64,000 nucleotides of DNA from Cerrena zonata (GCA_038087015.1 JASBNA010000002.1:1736001-1800000); one strand, 5' to 3'. Shown: positions 34,782 to 47,695, counted from the first letter of the stretch. The notes: generated by a model not told the origin, from the letters alone. Numbers and translations: made by a program.

Positions 34782-36712
34782 ATGTCTAGTTCAACTCCTA
34801 GGGGAATGCCACTCCTCAGTGGCCTGCCACCTACTTACGATAATCTCAATGAGCAGTCTTGTCGGAAGTGCAATAAAGAGTTTAATGTCCTGTTCGCCCG
34901 ATCAAGGAAGTGCAACCACTGCGGTCAGTCTTCTCGGGGCTATGTCAGGCGTCCCACTGGGACTTATGCTTTCGATTATAGGATTCTTGTACTGTCATTC
35001 GTGCACGGATTTCCAGGCTCTGATGCCTCGATCGGGTCCTGACACGGGATATGACCCGTTGCCTGTATGTGCATATTGCATAGAGAACCTCACCAGTATG
35101 TCATAATTCCAAGGCAATACCATGTGTTTAAAGTTCCTGATATATGCAAGTACTCCAGTTACCGCAGGTGGTCGAACTTACCTCCGGAGCCTGAATATGT
35201 CTCGTTTAAAGAAGTATGCGAACGCATACAACATAGATCCCAAGGGTGCCTTGGAGAAGGACGAGTTTATTGATGCTCTCATTGCAGCAAGACAACCAAA
35301 TGGTTGTTTACCCCATGTGAATGAGGTAAGAGTTCTTTGATATGAGATGAGGCGCAAACGCGACCACGTTGTTCCATATTTCGTTGGGATCCATGAGGCC
35401 CTTGCTGTGACAACAAGTGTTACACACAATATGGTGATAATTCGGAGTGTTATCATGGACTTCGGGCTCTCGAACACGAGGATTTAAATTGAATGATGAG
35501 ATGGAAATATATGTCTACTCTTGCGCCTCGTCATTCCTTAATAGAGGCCAAGTACTAACTTTCGAGGTAGGATTATTACCGCAAACGCTCAATACCAAAT
35601 CGACCTAATGATCGTCCTCGGGGCTTATTCGGTCGAGCAATGGACGCTATGGGTGATGCTATTGGTGGTGAAAGGCCACCGAATGCGCCTCCCCCGCCGC
35701 GGCAAAGAACAACTTCCCATCCCAGTACATTCCCTCGTCAACAACAGCAACAAAGACCACAACAGAGAACACAGTACCAGCAACAACGACCACAACCATC
35801 TGGACAATACCCTTCCTATGGGTATCAGCAGCCACCCTATCAACCATATCATGGAGCTCGACAAGGTCGATCCCCTACTAATAATAACAATCTCAATGTC
35901 CCGCCTAGTAGTCGACCGCGATCAGCCTCAGTACCTCGTACCCCGCCTCCTCCTGCACGACCCACAACACCACCACCGCCAGTACCCTCTCTCGATGCAT
36001 TGTTAGACATGACAGATCGTGAAGTCAAAGCACTCTCTATTGGGACGCTGAAAGCGATTTTGTTCAGAAATCATGTTAATGCGCGGCTGGTAGTGGAGAA
36101 AGAAGAGCTCGTGTCGAAGGTCAAATCTCTCTTGGAAGACGAGAGGAGAGAAAGAGCCGATTCGACTAGAAGAGCTGAGGAAGAAGAACGGGAAACTCAG
36201 GAGCGAATACGGAGACTCAGGGAGCAGGCAGCGGCTTCGCGAGCCCAATCGGCTGTACCACCTTCTCAAAGCGCGGAAAACGTACAAAGTTCTAGCGAGG
36301 GGGATACTACTCTCGAGAGGATCGACACGACTGCGCATGGCCCTACTACAGAACACGATGTGCCACCGCCCACACCACCAAAGGAAACTTCGCCTCCTTC
36401 GCCTTCTTCACCATCCTCTTCTGCACCTGTTGGTCAGATGTCACAGAAAGCACAGGCGATGGCGTCTCATCTCGAACGTACCGGTTTGTGTGTTATTTGT
36501 CAGGATGAAGAAGCGAACATTGCCATCGTTGACTGCGGGTAGGTTCTCACTGTTCTCAACCGATATGAATACGTTCTCAATGTCTATTCTGTAGCCATCT
36601 TGCAATGTGTCGCCCCTGCTCGGATCTCATCATGTCTAGCACAAGAGAATGCCCTCTTTGTCGCACCAGAATCGTGACCGAAGCGAGGTTACTGAGAATC
36701 TTCAAATCTTAG
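34782..36712 (+). CDS. FYVE-type zinc finger, SAP and RING E3 ubiquitin ligase (RNF34/CARP-like)
   Basis: Probable membrane-associated E3 ligase. The N-terminal FYVE-like finger has four CxxC pairs: CRKC, CNHC, CHSC and CAYC, the second and third joined across an intron. A SAP-like helix pair follows (SLNMSRLKKYANAYNIDP). Then comes a Q/P/Y-rich region (about 35720-35860), a proline-rich linker, and a second SAP-like unit (REVKALSIGTLKAILFRNH). A charged coiled coil (RRAEEEERETQERIRRLREQ) leads to the C-terminal C3HC4 RING: CVICQDEE, CGHLAMCRPC and CPLC. The order FYVE, SAP, SAP, RING is that of animal RNF34/rififylin. Introns split the first finger, the SAP unit and the RING. Substrates unknown. 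Confidence 0.88.
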
Positions 36713-37143
36713 AGAGGACCCTGTCTCTTTCCTTCTTTATTCCGTATTAATCATGCTTCTCTCATCTTTCTCAGCTGCTCAAGTCGTTTGGAATGTCAAG
36801 GATTGTCAATGTCATATGTATTGTACCGAATATTCAGGACCTTTCGTGTATTTAATCTGTCCATATTTTTGCGCTGGTTTACTAGTACTATGCTTTCCGA
36901 ATCGCTACGCTCTTGAGAGAAATACTAAACCCTTGAAAGCACGATTGAGGCGCATCAATCCCGACGATCACGATCGATTGCACACCGTAAATGGCGATCA
37001 TCTTACCCTTCATGAACTTGACCACTCTGTACTCGGAACTACAATCACAAAATACGACATAACCCTTAGCTTCATATCGACTTCGAGCTACCATGGTCGT
37101 AAGCCATTCATACTATAATATGCATACTACTATAGTTTAATAT
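36713..37143. other. intergenic region
   Basis: About 430 bases, AT-rich, between the RING ligase and the CZIB gene on the same strand. An open frame of 121 codons (36753-37118) shows no domain and is probably 3' UTR. Confidence 0.45.
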
Positions 37144-37847
37144 ATGTGGCAGCGCCTGCTATTATCTATTAAAGCCGAACTCGAGAATGTTACAGATCTA
37201 GTCCCTGAGTCGGACAGTTTCGAGTTTTTCTTTCAGGTATAGTCATATCTACATATATACCATTCATCATATAACTTGCTTATAGGTGAAATGTAATAGC
37301 TGTCATGAAGTACACCCGAAATTTGTCGGAATCAATCGTCTCGTATGCTTAGACTCTTTTTGTCCCCCGAACTAAGTGTTTACATTCCATTTAGGAAGAA
37401 CGCGATGTCTCGGGTGGAAAGGGAAACACAGCAAACTTCGTATGGAAATGCTCTTCGTGCAAGCGGGAGAGCTCAGCCAAGTTCGAGGCTAATTCTCCCG
37501 TGAAGCCTTACTCTCATGAAGCCAACGGTCAATTCGCGCCACTTGTGACTCTCGATTGTAGAGGTCTCGAATTTGTTGGATTCGATCCTAGGGTATGTAC
37601 CGTGGCCCCAGGAAGAGTCTGGTGCTGGCTGACATTGTTGTTATTTCTAAGGGTACTTGGAAGTGCGTCGGGGTCGAATCAGGAACTGTGTTCTCGGAGG
37701 TTGACCTTGACGAGGGAGAATGGGTCGACTATGATGAGAAGGTAGGTCACATATTTTGATATCAATTTCGATATGTGTAACTGTCTATCATAGGCAGCAC
37801 AACCTGTTGGTGTTTCAGAAATCGAAAGCCAGTGGACCCGAGCATAG
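37144..37847 (+). CDS. CXXC zinc-binding protein (CZIB/DUF866 family)
   Basis: Small conserved eukaryotic zinc protein (human C1orf123); its biochemical role is not settled. Five exons join to MWQRLLLSIKAELENVTDLV, FQVKCNSCHEVHPKFVGI, FVWKCSSCKRESSAKF and LVTLDCRGLEFVGFDPRG. SGTVFSEVDLDEGEWVDYDEK and AAQPVGVSEIESQW follow. The two CxxC pairs (CNSC, CSSC) form the zinc site. About 160 residues with a colinear match to the whole family, so start and exon joins are well supported. Confidence 0.9.
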
Positions 37848-38003
37848 TAACAAGAAGTCCGTAATCGTATTCAGAAATGCTACAATAGTTGGGGAATGTG
37901 TACAATATACATGTATCAAATACAGAATTTTACATGAAAACGCTGGGTATGCTAGATCCACCATCGTTCGTGTATATCTGGAAACGAAAGTCGTTTAGGT
38001 CTT

Positions 38004-40194
38004 TCATGACCTCCGAGGCTGTTCATGATCGGATTCCACGTTACGTTTCCTTCCCTCCAAAATGACATTCTTCCAGGCATGAGCTGTATCTGCGGGATTA
38101 GCGATAGCTTGTACAGTCTCGTTCGCAGCATCGCCGACCGCCTCTTTTCCTTCCTTCACTAGTGCGGCTTGCTTCTTCTTGAACTTATTCAAGTGCTCGA
38201 TGCTATATGAGAACCATGTCATTTCCCGGGAAACATCGAAAAAGAGACTCGCAAGCGTACCCCCATAGTGCTGCTTCGGCCTTGCTGACTTTTACCTTGG
38301 TCAAGTCAACCCCTCGTTCGTCTAAGACCTTGAGAAACCGTCTGAAATGCTGCTCAGATTGTTTAGCAGATCCAATAAAATATGACATTGAAGCAACGCG
38401 TACGTGGATCTCTGTCCTGTATGGTATGCCTCAATTAAAAGGGGATTACAAGATTTAGAATTAAGCGATAGTTACCTATAATGCCCAGAAAGGGGCGACA
38501 ACGTATGGATCATACCGTCCTTTATTGAGATTAGTCCAGCTGAAGTAACGAGACCACCTGCTAAAAAGGATGAGTGTTGAAAGGTGCCTGGTTCTACAGT
38601 AATATCTGTAAGCAGACTATCAAAGCTCGGGTCACCACTATGCATACTCTTGATTCCAACGAAGATATTGACTGAAAGAATGGGTTAGTAATAATTCTAG
38701 GGATACCATGGCTGCGGCGAAGAGACACTTACAGTTCTTATCCTGTTATTCCGAGAAAACATTAGATGTTCTTCAGAAAATTATGAAAGTACACACTGAG
38801 ACATAGATCCATGTGTTTCGTCTGAGGGTCTTTCGCAACAAACGGTCCAGGAGTCCGCGAAGTGTAAAGTTCCGCCATATCAATCTCTTGAAACGATTAT
38901 GGGGAGCTTTACCGCCATCATAATAATGCATCGCAGACTCGACTTGGTTTGCGAAACCTGATGAACTACTTCTCGGCGAGGGTGTCACAAAACTAGTCCG
39001 CCGCCGGGGAGCTGCTGTCTCAGGATATGACAGCGGAACGATGCCTTTGCCATCCCCGGCATCCTTCCATCTCCCGGCGGTCGTGTCAACTAGATCACCA
39101 TTTCGTGCCCATCGTAACTTGCCTTCGCTGTCGATCTGAACCATGTAATTCAGGCCTGTAGATAAATTCATTTCAGCCGCCATGTCATGCATTTTAAATA
39201 AGTAAGTCCTCAGACTCACGTTGCTCGGCCGAGAGATAACTAGGAACGTTGGTCAGCACAGTGTACCACCCGGGACGGTAATTAGAGGCTAACCTGATTC
39301 TCTATGTTTCGGTCAATATTTTAGTGCTCACTGTCAGATTTGTCATTTACCTCCTTCTCAAGCTGCTCACAAGGGCATTCCGGAAGCGAGAGATTCTTCC
39401 CGCCACCTCGATCGAGCCTGAATAGTTAAACATCATCTCACTGTCCTCAGAATGACTAGATGGTATATGAATTTACCAGTAGAAGAAATTCTCGTTGGTG
39501 TCAGCGTCGTTCCACTTCCTGTGGTAAAACTACCAGGAGGGATGATGAACATAGTCATGGGATATATTCCCAAGCCTACTTACTTTGACTACAAGCGAGC
39601 CCAACTTTGAACACCCAGTCAGTGTCAAGTAAAATCGAAGTACTCACGATTCGAGCCATATCTGTGCTTGCTGTAGCCACCGACTTAAAATGTGTCCAAG
39701 TTTATGGACTGTCTCGAGACTTACCCGTCTATCAGTTCCAGCCAGTGCTGCGTCTCTAAATGTTTCCGGGCTGCATCTTCATTCTCCACCCCGGTCGTGG
39801 CAAGCATCTGGTTACCATCCTCCAGCCTATTGAGGAGGAACACAGCGCGTTTCCATCTGTCCTTAGGACTATTCCGTTGGCCGCTCGCAGCATCTCTACC
39901 AACCTACATGCAAATGCAAATCAGTATTTATTTGAAACATTTGAAACCCCTCGGATTTCACAAGCCTATGTAGGTCATGACAAGGTACCGTACCTGAAAA
40001 CGTGCATGCATGAGGACGTCGGACCATAGAAAGTCTGTGTTCAACAGTTCAGCATGTTTCTTGGTTCTCCAAGCTCTTTGTATTTTGGTAGCAGCTCTCT
40101 CCTGAGCTGCGTGTTCTTCTTCTTCTTCCCTAGTCGGTATGTGGAGAGCTTCTTCAATCAGGCGACTCGGAGGTTTATGAGATTGTCCCGGCAT
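38004..40194 (-). CDS. IQ calmodulin-binding motif protein, fungal, function unknown
   Basis: A multi-exon gene. The likely start MPGQSHKPPSRLIEEAL is followed by an acidic helix and the IQ motif AATKIQRAWRTKK, the expected calmodulin site. A helical segment follows (DRWKRAVFLLNRLEDGNQML, KHLETQHWLELIDG). Next come NFFYWLDRGGGKNLSLPECP, and a region with VQIDSEGKLRWARNGDLVDTT and VPLSYPETAAPRRR. A C-terminal part has HFRRFLKVLDERGVDLTKV and a Lys/Ala-rich helix (IEHLNKFKKKQAALVKEGKE). Proteins with this layout are common in filamentous fungi without a named function. More than ten introns make exact exon ends uncertain. An intron-containing 3' part is well supported by frame changes at splice sites. 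Confidence 0.7.
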
Positions 40195-40893
40195 TTGTGT
40201 GATCACATCGAGTACACCAAGAAAGGTATAGCCTGAATGAACTTGGACGTGCCTTGTAGTTTGTGTCGCGTCGTGGCGTATTATGAGTGTCGATTGTCAA
40301 AAAAGTTGAACGTTGAACGTTTGAATGCAGAACTGGGGCGGGCTCCTCCATTACCAAGTATGAAAGCTACTATGACGTTTGTGTGATCGTTGTTCTGATG
40401 GCACGGGGCAAGGTTGTTATTTCAATTCCATCTTGTGGGATCTTCTCCAAAAATAACCTACCTATTCTTATCGCTATCTCAGGGCAAGGGGCAGCCGCAA
40501 TATAGACTCATCGAATCCATCAGATTCAGACCATCGCCATCAGTCAAAAAAAGGTGCATAACCAATGTATTCAATGCAAGTACGATTGTGTCATGTAAAA
40601 ATGGACATGAAAAACCAATCCCAAGGTGTAGATGACAAAAAAAGAAAAGAAAAAGAAAACGAAAGTAGACATGATTAAAATGTGGTGTTGTGTTGTGTGT
40701 GAAGCATCGATACACAAGAATGAAAATCTGTAGCTGTAGTAGTGGCGAGAGAATGCGTAGGAGAGGATATAGTTGAGAGTTGCGAGGTGATATCAACAAG
40801 CTAGTAGTGCACAAATGACATGAAGCATAGCGTTCATAACGGGGATGGTCGTGAATGATACAAAAATGATGTGATAGAGTGTATGCTGGGGTT
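40195..40893. other. intergenic region between IQ protein start and MAPKKK end
   Basis: About 0.7 kb. The left part is the promoter of the IQ gene and the right part the A/T-rich 3' region of the MAPKKK (several A-rich runs at about 40540-40670 on the plus strand). Open frames here (for example 40479-40994, minus) have no recognisable content. Confidence 0.45.
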
Positions 40894-43800
40894 CTATTTG
40901 AAGCCATTGAAGGTCCAGTCCGGCTGGAGCTCAAGGTAGGGATGTCGCTGAAGCTCAGAAGCCGAAGGACGTTCGTCCGGGTCCCTGCATTCACATGTCA
41001 GTATATTATTGCAACTCTCACGAATGAATGAACTCACATAGCAAAGCATTTCTTGCGGAAGTCATCTGCAAGAGGTACGAGCTCAAAGTTCTCTGGCAAG
41101 GCAGGACCTTGTCGAGTTTGGTACAACTTTACATAGAAAAGTCAGTAAACTCCTCAAACCAAACTAAGACAGAAAACGTACCTGAAGGAGGACCGCGAAT
41201 GCTTCGTGACCCATCCATGGCCGCTGACCTGTCCACATCTCGAAAACGACACATCCAACACTCCAAATATCGATCTTGGAGTTATAGCCACCCTTCTTAG
41301 AGTTGATGACCTCGGGAGCCATCCAGAAGACAGTTCCTTGCATCGAAGTGTGGATATCGGCCATGTTGATGTCTTCAGTTCGTTTCGAGATACCAAAGTC
41401 GGAGATTTTGCAGACGCCAGATGTCTCCACCAATATGTTATCCGCTTTTAGATCCTGAATACGAGAGTGTTAAGAGAAAAATCCGCTAATCGAAGGAAGC
41501 TATGGACTCACTCTGTGCAAGATGCCTTTCGAATGGAGATACTCCAGACCGCTCAAAATCTGACCAGTGAAGGACTTGGTCACCTCTTCGTCGAATTTAC
41601 CATGCTTGCGTAGACAACTGGCAATCGAACCACCAGGAACGTACTCCAAGAAACTTTATCGAAATATAAATCAAACTGAATCACGCAAAAAGGAGCAAAA
41701 AAGACGCACATGCTGAGGAATGCAGGAGTCTCCTCGAAACCAAGATATTGAACGATATTGGGATGGTCCAAATCCTTCAAAGTCTCACTCTCCAATTTCA
41801 GAGCTTCCACGACAGAGCTTTGTCGAGCATCGTTGATATCACTATCCGTCCGTGGAATTTCCACTTGCTTGACAGCAATCATCTCTCCCGTATTGGCGTT
41901 GAGTGCAAGGTACACCTTGCCATAAGTACCTTTACCAATCAACTCTCCACGGACCCAGCGGAATATAGCTAGAAGGGGCAAAAAGTTCAGCAACCTGTAG
42001 CGTTGAATATAGTCAAATGAACGCTTAAAACTCACGTTTAGCACTGACACCTCCGGGAGACGACTCGACAGCGGGATAATCATCCTTAGCTCCATCGGAG
42101 GTAACCTCCTCAGCCCTAACACCCCACACTTTCGTATTCCTCTTCCTCAGCTGATTCTGTACATTCGCTGGCTCCATCCTCGACGTCCGATCTGTCCTCC
42201 GTTTATGTTCCGCCGCGACGTACCGAATAGATTTCTTATGCCCTGACCGTTTACTACTCAGGGGTATCAGCGTAGGAGTTTCTGCCGACGTCGGCGAAGC
42301 ACCCCCGGAGGCAGCTTCAATGACAGGTTTGTCGACATCGTGTTCGGGGAAGTACTCGTGGATCCGTTCGACGACTTCCTCCACAGGCGGACGAGGAGCC
42401 CAGGTATAGTCAAAGTTGTTGTCAAATCGACTCGTACGCTGGTCTTGCGCTCGTTTGCCATTGGTTGGCACTGTAGGTTGTCTGCGATGCACGCGGGATA
42501 CGTCTGGAATGTAATTAGGTGGTGCAGGAAGATTAGGAGCAGTTCCAGGCAGCGCAGTATTCCCAACAGAGGGGGAATTATCAGTACTAATAGGAGCAAG
42601 AACTGGCCTGCCGTTGGCGGTAGATTGAGAGCCCCAAGATGTTTGAGTTGTAGTCGACCTTGTGGGCGGTCTAAGCCAGATCGTCCCTTCATCCCCATCT
42701 GAATCGCCATCGTTGAAATCACGGTATCCAAGTAACGTTGAACTGTCACCCGTCAATATCGTAGCGCTCTCCATTGCTGAAGAATTGTTAGGAACAGAGG
42801 AAGACAATTCGGGACCTTGTTGACGAGGGGGCGTCGGAGTACGGTTTTTGATGGGTATCATGGTACTCGACCCAGCTGCCAGGGCATTCATGTATCGAGC
42901 GTGATCATCTCGTCCAAGAGTGTGAGCAGGCTCAACATCATCCTCTCGGACAGGCAAAGATGACAATGTCCTCTGAATCGGGAACTGATCAGGGTCCCGA
43001 TCGCGAGTATCTCTAGAATCTAAGGAAGAACCAACGGGAACAATAGGGCTGCGAGGGGCAGTGGGTACGGGTATCGGAAGAGCGCGAATTCCAGGGGGAG
43101 GGTGGGGAACTTGATGAGTCGGCGGAGCACAATGATCAACAATTGTTGAGGGGCCATCAGAATGTGAATGTGAGTGAACAGGGGGACGAGACGTGTAGTT
43201 CGGAGGCAGCGTATGACAACCATCCTCCAAATGAGTCATACTGGCGGGGTAGTAATGAGGCGGAGGGAGCGGAGATGAACGAGCGGGATTAGAATCAGAG
43301 GGGAAGTCCGGTCCACTGGGAGATTGCAAATGTCTGGCACGGTATGGTGAACCAGAAGACTGCTGTTGTGGCTGAGGCTGTTGCTGGTCATTACCCAACG
43401 CAGAACGTGGACGTGGGTATGGATCCTGAGTAGCTGTGCCCAGATAGCCTGATCCGTTCGAAGAGCTAGCAGAGTACTGCGAAGTATTCGCCTGCCGAGA
43501 CTGGTGGTACGCAGTGATAGGTGACTGCGTTCCACCCCTAGAACTAGTATTAATCTCAGTGAACGATGTGGGTTCCCTGTAAGACGGTGACGTCGCTTCT
43601 CCAACCGAGTGTCCAGAAGGTCCATTGGAAACCATGCTGCCACTAGTATTAGGACGAGATAAGGGGAGTTGAGGCGGCGTAGGTCTGCTGCGACCCGGTT
43701 GTAAGCTCGGCGGAATCTGACTAGTTCCAGCAGTCTTAAACGCTTCATGTAGATTACCCATACTCTTAGCCAGTAAACGGTCCATCTTATTCGAAGGACT

Positions 43801-45749
43801 AGTCACTGGGGTTTTGTCATGTTTGCCAGAACCGCCGGGCTTATACGCCATCGCCCAACCAGGAGGTACGACATTGCGCTGCTTGTTACTACCCCGAGAA
43901 GGACGATTTTCCACAGGAGGGGCAGGTGGATCCATGAGTGGTTTCGGAGGGATACTAAGGCTGTACTGTTGAGGTGAACCGTGTCCCCGAGTTGAAGGAG
44001 ACTGTCTTGTCGTAGCCGGCGAACGCTCTTTAGCATAGTCGCTGGTGGGAACGTTGTGGGGAACAATTGTCCACGCTTCACGGCGACTGTCAGTAGTGTC
44101 GTGGTGTCCTTTCGGACGTCGTAAACCATTTTCTCTCCGAATACTATGTTCCTTGTTACGACGACGATCTTCTTTGTCTTTCTGGACCATCTCCCGCTCA
44201 TGGAATGCCTTCCATACCTCAGATTTTTCTGCACTATACGGACCACGTTCAGGGGTTGTTTCGGTGGGAGTGCCCCAAGGTGGATAAGCTGACGTATCCT
44301 GGAACCGTGAAGACTGCGGAGAATGAGACAGCGCAGGAGGAGTCGGTAATGCATTGCGCGGTGTCCGGTCGGAACGTGCACTCAGCATTTCTGGACTATG
44401 TACCTGAGCCCGGTCAGGTGAAAACACCCTGTTGGACGGTGATGGTGGCCGCCGAGGTGATCGCGGCCGCTGGGATGGTCCGGGTGGTAACGGCCTGATT
44501 GCTGGCCGTCGTGTGTCCCGATCATGATCAAGGTCATCCGAGACTGAAGCTTCATAACCCGTATTCACTTCGCGGTCGGCTTGGTATCGTTCGCTTGCTG
44601 CGGAAGAGAAACTACCTCTTCGTGACCTAGAATTTGGTCTTCGTTTCGGCTTCAGAGGTGCATAGTGGTCGTGCTGTGGAAGAACAGGTGGAATGATCGT
44701 GTTAGCCACGGGTGAAGTCACGGTAGGTTCGACGGTTGGCTCGTGGACACGCGCATGGGAAGGAGATACGAGAAGCTTAACGGAACCTGTCGTATCACCA
44801 TGGTCGCGACACAGCTCATAGAGCTGCTCGTCACCCAGAGCCTCACCGATCGCAAATTGGCCAACTTCTGTTCGGTAAATTGAATGCCGGGCTTGATCTT
44901 CATCATATATCTGCAACTGCAGATCGAGCAACGTTGAGTGACAGAATCAGGAGGGAGGATTTTCGCATACACGCACCTTTGAGAATATTCTCTCGCGAAT
45001 GAACGCAGCATCTCTAAAGCCAGTGATGTCCACTCTTATCAGGCTATCAGAGTCGGAAGTGACAAGGATATTGATTGAAGGCTTCGGAAGACTTCGCGGT
45101 TGGCTAGAACCAGCGGTACTAAAGGAGTCAGGTGTGGACAGAGTGGGCGACTAGAATCGGACATGTCAATTGGTAGCAAATAGAGTAATGGAAATGAGCT
45201 TACAGTCGCTGGTCTAGACGATAGCTGATGAATATGGTTTGGATGAGAATGGGAAGTCTGAGGCTTTGGTCTGTCACTTGGGGAAGAACGGGAGGGGTGG
45301 GACGGAAGAGAGTCAGATCTCTCATGAGCTATGAGAGTAGCATGTTCGGGCCTTAGAGTGCCCTCTGACATGAGATCGACAGATGGTTGGCTTTGGCCCG
45401 GGGTGCTAGGGGGCGGGGTGGATTCGAGGACATGAGAACTTGTGCTAGAGGGCGATGAAAGGGCGGGATTCGAAGGATTCGATCGTGAAGAGGGATAGTA
45501 GGGCCTATGCTCGGGGAGGTCTTTGGTCGTTAGAGGAGGAGGCTGAACACGATTGGTGGGAGGTAGGGAGTGTTCGAGGCCATAAGGTTGGGATGGGCCG
45601 GGGTGTGGTGGCTGATTCGAGTAGGTGTAAGACGAGGCTTTGTCTTCATCGCTGCTGCTGTTTGAGGGGTTGCTAACGAGGAGAATGCGAGGCCTAGTAG
45701 CTTTGCGAGGACCTCTTGGCCCGTTTGCTCTTGTGTCGTCCGTCATCAT
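40894..45749 (-). CDS. MAP kinase kinase kinase, BCK1 type (cell wall integrity pathway)
   Basis: Protein kinase that would relay Pkc1 signals to the cell wall integrity MAPKK. The start is [15 protein letters not shown] Ser/Pro-rich region leads to a conserved N-terminal module ([40 protein letters not shown]) as in fungal Bck1. About 750 mostly disordered Pro/Ser-rich residues follow. The C-terminal STE11-class kinase domain shows [15 protein letters not shown], the VAIK-type [16 protein letters not shown] (split by an intron after HR), [20 protein letters not shown] and a final NGFK. About 1,450 residues, like yeast Bck1 (about 1,480). The frame stays open for some 138 codons before this ATG, so a longer N-terminus is possible. 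Confidence 0.88.
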
Positions 45750-46442
45750 GTGGGGGTAGGAATGAAGAGAAAGAGAGCGATCGGGCGAGGATGGGGAGAG
45801 TTTGAAAAGAAAGCACGGGACCGCAGGCCGATAGAGAGCACGACGAAGAGCACGAGGGGGCTCGCGTGTGTCGGCTAAGGGGTGGGGGCGGTGAGCTGGG
45901 AGGAGGAGGACGGGGCAGGAGGACGAGGAGGACGGCAGGGGGTCGGCCGTGTTCCCAGCAAAGACAGACAAGAGGGAGGGGTGCAGAACCTCTGTGTGTA
46001 CCAAGACGAAAGAGCGAGCAGTGTTTGTCTGCCCGCGTCTGTCGCCTTCCTTTCCTGGACAAGTCACATCCCAATGCGAGCGGGCTCTGCTGACGTAACG
46101 CGGCGCCGTAACAACCATGCCATGTCGCTCGCATGTCGGCCTAAAGCGCCTGCGTTCCCGTCTCACTTGGTCTCTCTTCTCAACACCTTATTTGCCCAGC
46201 CGGCCTCCCCTTCCCTCCACCTTCATGTCCGCCCACACTCCCTGCCAGCCACTCCACTCGCGTACCGGTCTCACAAAACTCCCTGCAATGCGCCGTACAC
46301 TTTTCATTATAGCACCATATCCGGGGTACACAATTATATTACATGCGAGACCACGCCACCCAACGCGTGCCCACTATACATTCTTCCAAAAGAAAACACT
46401 TCTTCCAAGTAGCTTAATATCACTATAATACACGAGTCCCAC
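45750..46442. other. MAPKKK promoter and leader region
   Basis: About 0.7 kb. The first 380 bases form a purine-rich plus strand (pyrimidine-rich on the gene strand) that reads open in frame with the kinase gene and is probably its 5' UTR. The rest joins the GID8-like gene's 3' end. No other gene was seen. Confidence 0.45.
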
Positions 46443-47695
46443 TCAATTGAACGTGCCTTCACTCACATCCAGCTAGAACACCCCAGATAAGCACACGCTA
46501 CTTGTAGAACGAATCCGCGTATATAGAACAATAGAACCACATACCTTGGGGAAACTAGCCTTCTCCTCGAGCATCGAGGTCCCCCACGACATAAGCTTCA
46601 GCACCCCATTTAGCTTCGCCTCCTTGGCCTGGCTGAAGCTTTCCAGGATCGCCGCGTTCACCGCACTCGCCGTCTTCAGCCGCTGCCCCGGGGACAGAAG
46701 CTCGGCGATGGCTGGCGGAGCAAGAGGAGACGACTCGAATGCAAGCAATGCCATTGTCCTCTCGAGCTCCGACAGGAACTCAGGGTTTTCTTCTCCCCGC
46801 GGAGCCAACTCTTCCTGGGCAAATTCCAAGGCTTCTGGAATCCTACCCTGCCGAATAAATTCAATAAGCTTCTGTTGCTGAAGCCGAAAATACAGTGCGG
46901 GATTTGTATCGAGGATCTAGAAGAATAGAGCTTCATTTAGTAACATGAATCAATCAAATTGAATTCAGATAAGATGGGGCAGAATCATATTGAAGACTGA
47001 AGTTTTGGTGTTTGGTCTCATCACCGACCCGAGGGTCTGAGAGTGGTGCATGAAAAGTTTTAATCCTCTAGCCGCATTCACACTGGAGGGAGAATGCGAC
47101 AGAATCGCGGGAAGGAACACGTAAATACACACCTCAGGGTTCAGATCATTCACTCGTGTGATGGCCTCGCCGACATCACCTCTTTGCAAGGCTTCTCGAA
47201 TACTCATACGGCTTTCGATGCTCTCGAGATCGACGGCGGGTGATAGCTCCGCTTCACGGCTGAATTCCTCCGCGGCCGTCTTGTATCCCTCAATGACGAG
47301 GTAGTCCATGACGAGGCGGTTCAGGTCCCTGAAGGAGAAGAGCACTGGATTAGCATGAGAAAGTTCGAAGATTCAATCAAGGAGCAAAAAGGAGAAAGGT
47401 GTATTCAGATATATAATTGATTATTTGTTTGCTCTTCACAGAGTTCAGAGAGATTCCCATTTGTTTTATCATCCTTACACACCTCGCACCCTTTCACTCC
47501 AACCAGAGCAAGCAACAAAAGGAAGTGTAGAAGCAGCACTCACTCTCTTGTCAACGGAACATCATGCAAACGACGTTCCCAGTCTTCCTTTCGTATAATA
47601 GTTTTCGGTTGGGGCGGCTACAAAACAAAAAACACGATCGAAGACATTAGTTAAGACCGTCCCGAAAAATGTGGATAAAGACAACAACAGACCAT
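46443..47695 (-). CDS. LisH/CTLH/CRA protein, GID8 (TWA1)-like subunit of the GID/CTLH ubiquitin ligase
   Basis: Scaffold subunit of the GID/CTLH E3 complex, which degrades gluconeogenic enzymes in yeast. Joined exons give PPQPKTIIRKEDWERRLHDV, then the LisH motif LNRLVMDYLVIEGYKTAAEEF. The CTLH part is SIREALQRGDVGEAITRVND and FRLQQQKLIEFIRQGRIPEA. The CRA part has EFAQEELAPRGEENPEFL, ERTMALLAFE and GVLKLMSWGTSMLEEK. The final exon encodes LDVSEGTFN. The first coding exon appears to be only the ATG (47693-47695), followed at once by an intron with a TTAACTAAT branch-like site and TTTTGTAG acceptor. About 220 residues, as in the family. Confidence 0.85.

Noticed and set aside
36753..37118. 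Open frame of 121 codons before the CZIB gene
   Set aside because: AT-rich and without domain; best explained as 3' UTR of the RING ligase.
42267..42749. Second minus-strand open frame of 160 codons inside the MAPKKK
   Set aside because: It is the same strand in another frame of the long disordered region; the kinase frame is supported by homology at both ends.
45882..46412. Plus-strand open frame of 176 codons opposite the MAPKKK leader
   Set aside because: Gly/Arg-rich low-complexity translation caused by the pyrimidine-rich leader on the other strand.
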